The position numbers were made by a program, and so were the translations under genes. Source: Melocanna baccifera (taxonomy: Eukaryota; Streptophyta; Magnoliopsida; Poales; Poaceae). Taken from it: a DNA stretch of 64,000 nt. Numbering within the stretch: position 1 is the stretch's first letter; each line of letters starts with the position of its first letter. The stretch covers positions 1 through 64,000 of the forward strand of contig JAYEVJ010000383.1 in assembly GCA_036346265.1 (NCBI GenBank). The letters are read 5' to 3'. Positions 56,044 to 64,000 of the stretch are shown piece by piece. The notes under the pieces were generated by a model. That model saw only the letters and a program-made list of their open reading frames with translations, ran no database searches and was not told the DNA's origin.

Positions 56044-58668
56044 CTACGACATGTGTTTGAGGACAAACACACCGAAAGCGATGCCAAGGAAAGTGGCGAT
56101 TGCGATTCCGAAAATGCCAGCAAGAATCCCTGGAACCATCAAAGAAGTCCAGCCCTTTGCGGTCGCCATCCCGCAAGCTGTGGTCGGGCCACCCACGTTT
56201 GCATTCGACGCTATCAGCAGCAACTTCTCCTCAAATCCAAGCTGCTTCCCAGCACCAAGAATCACCAACAGATGTACCGCGATCTGCACAAATGCAAATG
56301 CAAATATACTGGGTGTCGTGTTGATGACATTGCCGATGCTTCCGTTAGCTCCGACAACAGCAAAGAATACCTATTAGGAAAATAAGCAAGGTTAAGCAAT
56401 AAGCACCTAGCGGTTTTGTCCTATTAGGGAGGAAGCTTGAAGAGCTCAGAAGTCAGAACACTTGCCTGCATCAGAATTATAGCCAAGGCCTCGCCTGAAG
56501 GAGCAAGCTTTCCGATGTGAGAGGGAAATAATGTTGCCAAAGCTACCACGATTGCTGTTATGCAGGGAAGGCTTCCCCCTCGTATGCCCAACAAGCTCGT
56601 CACATATTTTCCTGCTTTGCATATCGCGAATGACAAGGCCATAGCCGTGGCACTTTGCAAAACAGGCAACTTGTCACCAGCCAAAGATTTAGAGCTCCCT
56701 TCGCCTTCTCCTGAGGATCAGAACGTCCTTAGGTGAATTAAAGCATCTACTAAAGATACAACTTCAACACAAATCAAAACTCGTCAACAAAGGGTAAAGA
56801 AACTATTCAAATATATAAAACTAGGTAAACTCCTAGTGCAATTGAGCGGCTAGATACTATAATACATATTCTTATATCTGAAAATAGAGTTATACTTGTT
56901 AGACAACTATAATACTTATGATGGAAATACAATTATACTTCTTATACAAATGTGCCAGCTCTCATATCTATACCTGATTAATTTCTACCGTTATAATCTA
57001 GACTCACCACAATTAATGGTGTGGATCTTTCTCTTTTTCCTCCGATTAATTGAGAATATCTAAACTTTAAGACCAAGCATAGTAGCTTCTTTTTTATCAT
57101 TTTCATACCATAATAGATAGATATCAGATTATTTGGTGGATGAAACCAAAGTTTTCAGAACCAACAAAATACAACACTTTGTAGTTCATTTATTTTAAGG
57201 AGAACCCAGCCAAATTTTGGACAGCTAGAGGCTTTAAAATTGCACTAACTTCCCTCTCAGAATAAGTACAATATCTGCTTATGAAATTGGAGAGCAAGAA
57301 AATGAAATTTAAAAACAGGAGAATGAACTCGCCTTTCGATTGTGAATTTTCTGCAGGAATTTTGGTAGCTAATGCAAAAAGAGTTGTAAAATATACTGCA
57401 CAGATAACATTGTCAGCAGCTAGCCCTGCTGCCAACACTGATGGAGAAACTCCAAGAGCTTCTGAAACAGCAACGTAGTTGACAGCTGAAGAGGCACGGA
57501 AACAAAATAAACCAGTTAGAAGAACGATATAGTACAACTCAGCTAGGCTTTGCCCTTCTCAGCATGTAGGTGTACTAGAATGAAATATTGGAACAGAGTT
57601 TCTTAGCTAAAGCTGTTATGCAAGCATTGTAAATTCCACGGATTTCACTTTCATTAGAAGCAAACATAAGAGATACAGATAGAAAACTACTAATCTTAAA
57701 GGGTACTATCACAATCAAATGCAGCAAGGTCTAAATAACCATGAAAGAATAGTCCAGTCAGATGGAAATGTCAAAAATATCCAGCTAAGGCCTGGACAAA
57801 TAAGTAACAGTATTTAAAAGGAGTGTTAGCTATTGACTCAAATGGCAATGATATATAAGCAAATTTCTTCTTCTTTTTCTTTGCATGTTTAGTCTAGAGT
57901 TGCAGCTAAAAACATTACCTCCACCTATATGGCGACTCATAAGGGCTGCAGCAATCTTCCAATTATCTTGTCCCAACGAACGCATTGGGACAACTACGAA
58001 TGCAACAATTGTGCCGATCGTTGTTGCCACTACAGGGCAAGACATAAGTTATCCACAAGATTTGCAAGGCAATCTTGCTATATACTTTCTCCACTCATTA
58101 GTAGCAAGTAATTGAAGAGGGGGCAAATGGGAATGGAAATAGAGAGAACAGGTACTAGTAACAAAAGAAAGAAAGAAGACAAGAGTATATATGTACGAGA
58201 TCCGAGCAAGAACGCGAGAAGGAGGGTGCCGGTGGAGCGGAGGACGCGGCGGAGGTCGGCAGTGAAGAGGAGCAGGGGAATGGCGAGCGGAAGGAGGTAG
58301 TCGAGGACGACGCGGTAGGAGGGGGCATCTGCGGAGACGATGCCCGCGCTGCTGGCGGCGAGGCCGAGCAGCACGCTGACCAGAGCCCCGCTCAGCGCCT
58401 TCCCCGCCTGGGTCTTCTCCGACCAGATGCCCAAGGCGGCGGTGGCGAGGAGGACTGTCCAGTTGCCCCACTGGTCGGAGGCAGGAATGAGGGGGCCATG
58501 ACGAGGAGGCGGGAGGGAGGCGGTGGCCAAGACCAAGCGGCGGTGGAGAGAAGACGGCGGCGGCGACGACCATGCAAATGCAAGGGAGGAGGAGCGGCCG
58601 CGGCGGCGAAGCGGAGTGGTGGCAGGGAGGTGGTGAGTTGGGAAGAGGGCGGCCGTCGCGGCGGCCAT
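56044..58668 (-). CDS. Plastid-targeted DUF819 (YjcL-like) integral membrane protein, five exons
   Basis: Exons on the minus strand: 58668-58197, 58029-57919, 57485-57333, 56710-56466, 56370-56044, joining in phase to 435 codons, the usual size for plant members. The first Met (58668) has a good context and opens a Ser/Arg/Pro-rich N-terminus of about 55 residues that looks like a chloroplast transit peptide. Hydrophobic segments follow throughout (first at about 70-82, 92-110 and 122-137). Family hallmarks are RHIGGAVNYVAVSEALGVSP (about 190-209), AAGLAADNVICAVYF, FFAVVGANGSIGNV and SNANVGGPTTACGMA near the C-terminus. Introns 1 and 2 are GT-AG; introns 3 and 4 start with GC (AAAG|GCGAGT and CAG|GCAAGT). 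The substrate or role of DUF819 proteins is not known to me; transport is a reasonable guess from the fold. It is the only apparently intact gene here. Confidence 0.9.
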
Positions 58669-59050
58669 CGGGATCGCGCTTCCGGAGATCGCGCGAGAGA
58701 GAGAGAGCGAGCGCGAGCAGTCCAAACTCCAAAGTCAAAGGGGCAGGCAGCGCCAGCTTGTGGCAAAACAAAACAAGACATTCAGGCAAACTATTACACT
58801 CACTCAAGGAATTTTTTAAATAATTAATTTTTAATTACCTGTCTTTTTATTTTTAGTAGTTTTGACCACGTGTCACCCAATTATTTAGTGACTTGGGATA
58901 ATCTCCCTACCATTAGATGACACGTGGCCAAGTCACCCAACAGTTGAACGACTAGTACGTGTCGCCCAACAATTAGGCGATATTACACCTAGTCACCCAA
59001 CTGTTGGACAGTTAGTCCCTAGTCATCCAACCATTAAACGATTTTTTAAA
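58669..59050 (-). promoter_or_regulatory. Upstream region of the DUF819 gene with GA tract, ACGTG boxes and short hairpin repeats
   Basis: Next to the ATG is a GA/CT-rich 5' region (58684-58716). Further up are three ACGTG cores: CACGTG at 58867 and at 58921, and ACGTG at 58957. Four to six short degenerate units of the form (G)TC(A/G)CCCAAC...TT.G.CGA lie at about 58872-58892, 58931-58953, 58961-58980, 58991-59010 and 59021-59043; several are inverted repeats (for example TCGCC...GGCGA). The ACGTG boxes would suit bZIP or bHLH factors, but a transposon origin of the units is as likely. Confidence 0.4.
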
Positions 59051-59435
59051 ACTAATTATTTAGTTAATCCAACAGAAATAATTGTCGAGATAGGGGTAAA
59101 TGAAAATTGTCATACGTAATACATTTAACAAATTTTGTTTGTAAGTTGGGTCTTTCTTGAAATGAAAGGGTAGAAATAATATCGATAGATCCATTTGTGA
59201 TTTTCGTAGATTATAAATAGTACTATATCTGTTACATTCGCAATAATATTTTTTAATCATCGTATGCTATTGTAGTCCGATAAATTTTCTAAAGAATTTT
59301 TTTGAGGACGAGATGTGGTAACTATTAGTAAGTACAAAGGTAAGTGATATTGGGATGCAATAGAGAATTCATACATGGAGGTAGACAAAACAAAATATGT
59401 GTACACTTAAAAAATACACAAAGCAGGAGGAAGAA
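59051..59435. other. AT-rich spacer before an LTR fragment
   Basis: No gene seen. The last bases (AGCAGGAGGAAGAA, about 59421-59435) are purine-rich and directly precede an LTR start, so they could be the polypurine tract of a lost element. A TTTGAGGACGAG motif near 59303 also recalls gypsy 3' ends. Confidence 0.3.
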
Positions 59436-59949
59436 TGTAACATCCTGTTTTCAGTATTTTTCAAAAGTTTTGAAATAAAAATGAATTTATGGAATTTTCT
59501 AGAATTAAATAAAGCTTAAATTGAATTTTTAGAAATTAAAAGGATTTAATATGATTAAAAAAATATTAACATCAGCTGACAATATTTTATTTGAATTCCT
59601 TGTGTCTCAAGAATTTTTCTGGATTTTTTGGTGAAGTTTCTGGATTTATTTGTTATTTTCTAGAGCTCTTTTTAATTAATCTGAATTTCTAAAAAGAAAA
59701 CACGGGGAAATCCCTTGTGAACAGTATTAGGCCCAGCCCGGTACTGTTCATTGGCCCAGCCGCTCGCCGCCGACCAATCCCCACCACGCCACGCATCATG
59801 CATCCCTGCGCCCACGCCCTCGCTCTGCCCGTGGCCGTCCGATCTCTTCCCTCGCCACGTGTCGCCCATCTGGCCGTGCCACGTGCCACAAGCGTGGTTT
59901 TCGTCCCCATTTCGAGCTCCTTCGCCGCATCATGTTCTTCCCAAACAAC
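59436..59949 (+). repeat. LTR fragment, 5' part, interrupted by the solo LTR
   Basis: Starts TGTAACATCC and has the usual order AT-rich start then CG-rich block (59740-59940, with CCACGTGTCGCCCATC as in the other LTRs). It is interrupted at 59954 by the solo LTR and resumes at 63679. The ORFs here are shadows. Confidence 0.65.
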
Positions 59950-59954
59950 CTTGG

Positions 59955-62900
59955 TGTAACATCGCAAAAATTTTATTCCTTTATTAAAGTATTTTATGGA
60001 ATTTATTGGATTTTCCTGGATTTTATTTCCAAGCCCTGAATTGAGAAAATTAAAATTTTTATTTTATAAAAGCCAAAATGAATTTACTGCATTTCATGAA
60101 AGTCAAAATAAATGTATTTCATTTTCCTAAAGTCAATCTGTAATTACTTTAATTTTTAGAAAATTATAAGGATTTAAAACCCTCCCTTTAAAGTCAAATT
60201 GTGTTTTTGTAAAATTCAATTATCAAAATGGGGTGGAAATATTTTTGTTAAGTCTCAAATAGTCCCAGAAGGTTCTCTGCATTTTTCTGGAATTTTCAAA
60301 ATTTATTTGGTATTTTTCTGAGTATTTTAAAGCCTTCAACTCATTTCTGAAAATAAAAAATCCTAAATCCTCCTCGGGCTGCCAAGTGTCAGCCATCAGA
60401 GCCGCTGCCACCGCCGGACGACCCCTCAGCCGTCCGATCTCACTTAAAGCCTCACCCCGCCTTCCCTCTCTCCGCACGCGACACGTGTCGCCCATCAGAT
60501 CTGCCTCATCCCCGCTCGACTTGATCCCTACCGCCCGCTCCCACTTACCGCTTCGCCCGCGCCCCTCTCCTCTCCGCGTGACGCGTGGCGTAATCGGCAA
60601 CGTCCCCCATTGCCGTACCCAATCGCAGCCGCCCCCTCCCACTTAACGCACCGATCGGCTTGGATTCAATCCCGGTTGTCGGATCGAATCGTGACCGTCC
60701 CCATTCACTTACCCTTTCACGCAACACCTGACGGCCCCGATCTCCCCCTCCTGCCACCTGTCGCTGATCCAACCACCGCTCGATTCCTTTCCCGTTTCTC
60801 TCTCTCACTGACGCTTGGGCCCCGCCTGTCAGGTCCGTCTTCCCCGCCCCCTTGCCTTTCTTCCTTCGCCGCCGCTACGCCGCCATTAAAACAGAAAACC
60901 AAAGCTTTAAAAGCTTCAGTTTCTTAGCCATTTACTCCCCCGCACCGCTGCAGTTTCAGATTGCCACCTCCCCGCACCCGTGTGAGGCATAATTAGCTCC
61001 AATTACGCCCCTTTACTCCGTCGCATTCATCCTCTCCGGCCGTTCCCACTCCGGCGATCTTCGTGCAGCCGTTACAGCCTTCTCCAGCCTATATAAGTCC
61101 TCCCCGAGCACCCCCTACTCACACCGCCTCTCCCTCGCCACTCAATCGGAGCATCCAAGCACCGGAACCTCCCCGAGCCCCATTTTCCACTGCCGGCCTT
61201 CAGCAACTCCGGCGAGCAATCGCCGCCGCCTCAAGCCTCCCCGCGCCCCGCCAGCAATGCTTCGACGTTGCTCGTGCCCCGGCGATCTCCGACGACCACT
61301 TCCCCGAGCTTCTGCCCCACCGGAGCTCCTCCGCCGCCGTGAAGCCCTCTCCGACCGTCGCCCCTCTCCGCCGATCTTCCCCTCCGGTCACCCTCGAACT
61401 TCGTGCGAGGTACCAGAACACTCCCCTCACCCTCCCCGTCATTTCCCGCACATCGGCCGGCGCCACCGCCCGCCACAGCTCCGAAGACCATCGGGCCCCG
61501 AGCGCCACCGCCGCCACCTGCCTGCGTCGTGTCGGCCGAGGTGGCGGCAGACGTGGCCGCCGATCAGCGCCACGCCACGCGCACCCGGCGCCTCCCGCCT
61601 CCCAGCGTGCGCAGCCACGTCGGCATATTGCCGTGACATGGCAGCCACGTTGCGACCACGTGGTGCCAAGTGGCAGCCACGTGGAGGCCACGTCAGCCTT
61701 ACCAGTTTTTAATTAAATCCGAAAATCCTTGCTGACGTCATGCTGACGCAATAAAACTAATTTTCCAATATAAAAATAATTCAGCCGAAATTAAATCCTT
61801 GTGCTGACGTCATAATCTGTTATTTTCCTTTAGAAAAATAATTCTTACTGACGTCATAAATGCTTTTCGGTTTAAAAATAATTTCAGAAATTGGGTATTT
61901 TCTTTTTAATTGTATTAAAACTTTGGAAGGCTATAACTTTCTCATTTTAACTCCAAACTGACCCATTCAAATTTCTAAATTTTTCTAAAATCATGATCTA
62001 TCCATTTCTGGCATCTTTTTGAATTTTTGAATTTATTTGATTTTTGTTTTTGAATTTTCTTTGAATTAGCTCTTTACGTTAGATTTTGACGATTCCAGAG
62101 AGTTCGAGTTCGACGATTCCTAGCAGGACTTCGATCAAGGCAAGTTACACCTTTGACCATGTTGAATCTAATATTTTAAATTTATTTATGTTGTTTTACT
62201 GTATATGCATGCGTACTTGTAGTCAAATTTAATTTAAATTCAGTTTAAATGTTAGATATACCCATAATCCCTTGTATATGGCTAATTTGAATCTCGAATT
62301 CATCTACCTTGTCACCATCGCTGAAAACTAGTTAGTACTATAGTATTGACTAGAAATTTTATAGAAATGCTTAGCCTAGCTTAGTATAATTTTAGGTGGG
62401 ATCAATTCTTCCACATGAAATGACAGTTCCTTTTTAAATCCTGACTTCGGTGAGTCAAGGATGGTTTATGAAAATGGTTTAAAAATAAAAATGAAAACTT
62501 ATGATTTGGACTTAGACTATTGGTTAGGTGGTGGGGTGCCGGCATGCCTCGTGTTTGGTGACACCTGGTTGATTGTCGTGCATGTGGAAATGTGGTTGAG
62601 CCTAAGTCGGATTAAGGACCATTTCTGTGATTCATTTTACGAAGTCACTTCGTACTATCACAAGTCCGGTATGGGATGGACCTGGCTAAGTAATTTGTGA
62701 AGTTCCAAATATAGTCTCGCTATAGGCTGAATGTGACGCGGCGTAGGCTACGAGAAGTCTCACATGGCACTAGAGGGGGCTCCAACTCGTGGATTTGAGT
62801 TGTGGTGAAACCTTAGTGGCGGCGTGATTATGTTGGCTATGGATCATCGGAACAGCCTTGTCATGAACTCTCCGTCGCACACCTAAGGCAGTGTATTTAT

Positions 62901-63673
62901 CGTGTGGCTCGAGTGAGAGGGAATGTCTTGTGGGTAAAGTTGTACACCTCTGCAGAGTAAAACCTATCCTGAATAGCCGTGTTCACGGTCATGGACATGC
63001 TGAGTAGAATTCTCACATATTAGACTTGGTTTTAATAAAACTTGGTTTTCGGACAAACAATAGTGGTTTTGACAATGGTCCGGGTGGGATGCCCGTGGTT
63101 AGGTTAGTGTAGGTCGGAGGCTACACTAACGATAATACTTTGGTTAAAATATTGTTTCATATGATGTATTAAAAATTCAGCTTTTGCACTTATGTTACTG
63201 TATTTAAATTCAGTACTGCTTTTCGCACAAATAAACTTAATAAGCCTTCCTTTGTTATCCCTATGCATACATTCACTTTGTTAAAACTCCTGGTGTAACT
63301 TGCGTAAGTGCTTTATGTGCTTACCTTAGGAGTACTTTATGTGCTCACCTTGCTAAAACCTGTTGCCAGACTTCGAAGGCAACTACGACGGCGAGGACTA
63401 CTTCAGCGAATAGGACGCGTCTTACAGTCATTCGCCTGTGGGAGGCTGAATGGGCTGTTCTGCTACCTTTATTGTTTTCCGCTGCTTTTATGTTTCAGCT
63501 GGCCTTGTGCCATGTTATTGTAAGACTTGGCCATAAGGCTGTATTTTTGTTCATTAATAGATTGTGGTGATTTTGTATGATATACATTGCTGTTGACCCT
63601 GTGTGCACTAGCTTTTCCTAGGATAGAGCGATTTACACAGAGGGACTTGGAGTTGTTGTTCTGGGTCCCGACA
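59955..63673 (+). repeat. Solo LTR, Tekay-type, complete
   Basis: TGTAACATCGC ... GGGTCCCGACA, 3719 bp, flanked by a perfect 5-bp target duplication CTTGG (59950-59954 and 63674-63678). It aligns along its whole length with the solo LTR at 46014-49612. TATA box TATATAA at 61090-61096. The long ORF 61063-61716 lies in the CG-rich R/U5 block and has no coding support. Confidence 0.9.
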
Positions 63674-63678
63674 CTTGG

Positions 63679-64000
63679 GCTCCATGCTTAAAAGCAACAC
63701 CACCCGCCTGCTCCTCTCACTGAACACCCACGTCGCTGCCACCATCGCCGCCGCCTCCTCCTCCCCGAGGGCCCCCCATCACCACTGTCGATCCAGATCT
63801 GGATCGACGGCTAAGATCTTGTCACGTGTGAGAGACCATGTGGAGGCAACCCCGTGTGTGTGATGAGTAATTGACTCGTGTTCTGGACATTTTGTGCTAT
63901 CTACTGGTGCTAATATTTAATTACAATATTTTCTGCGGTGCTATGTGATGTGTTTTCTTGTCTGTGATGGCTGCAGGATTTTGGAGTTGAGTCGTGGCGA
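63679..64000 (+). repeat. LTR fragment, continuation after the solo LTR, runs off the window
   Basis: Continues the sequence broken at 59949/59954 (target duplication CTTGG). GC-rich then mixed composition; no gene recognised. The LTR 3' end lies outside the window. Confidence 0.5.

Overview
The window reads as nuclear DNA of a grass, most likely Oryza or a close relative. The reasons are the dense nesting of Ty3/gypsy and Ty1/copia elements, the CG-rich long LTRs of Tekay/Del-type chromoviruses that begin TGTAACATCC, and a spliced plant gene with a very GC-rich first exon. Nothing prokaryotic or organellar was seen. Almost everything is transposon-derived; one host gene looks intact.

Layout. 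1-13381 is a Tekay/Del-type chromovirus on the minus strand with about 3.85-kb LTRs and broken gag and pol. It sits inside a minus-strand copia element whose remaining part is 13382-17776. 17777-19023 is unassigned. 19024-23171 is a plus-strand Sirevirus-like copia (LTR, primer site, gag start) whose LTR carries a complete 1.66-kb miniature LTR element (19708-21371). 23172-27233 holds diverged LTR pieces. 27234-30925 is a plus-strand copia whose gag is split by a hAT transposon (27994-29692, perfect 8-bp target duplication). 30926-34393 is a minus-strand gypsy remnant with a tRNA-Asp-type primer site, inserted in a gypsy integrase fragment (34394-35087) that abuts a truncated LTR (35088-36047).

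36291-50800 is a nest. A minus-strand host gene resembling the Mad3/BUBR1 spindle-checkpoint family was split inside an exon by a copia element (36809-50537, target duplication TTTCT). That copia's gag was then hit by a coding-poor chromovirus derivative (37483-45865) and by a separate LTR now present as a solo LTR (46014-49612). 51040-52040 may be a small spliced gene of unknown kind. 52072-55495 is a large inverted structure: two arms of about 1.7 kb, each made of about ten tandem copies of a roughly 181-bp unit, facing each other. It looks like a foldback transposon and is the most unusual object here. 56044-58668 is an intact five-exon minus-strand gene for a plastid-targeted DUF819 membrane protein. 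From 59436 to the end is an LTR fragment interrupted by a complete solo LTR (59955-63673, perfect target duplication CTTGG).

The genes do not form a pathway. The order of insertions can be read from target-site duplications and interrupted reading frames. Coordinates of LTR ends, primer sites and splice sites were read by eye; family names rest on motifs, not on database searches.
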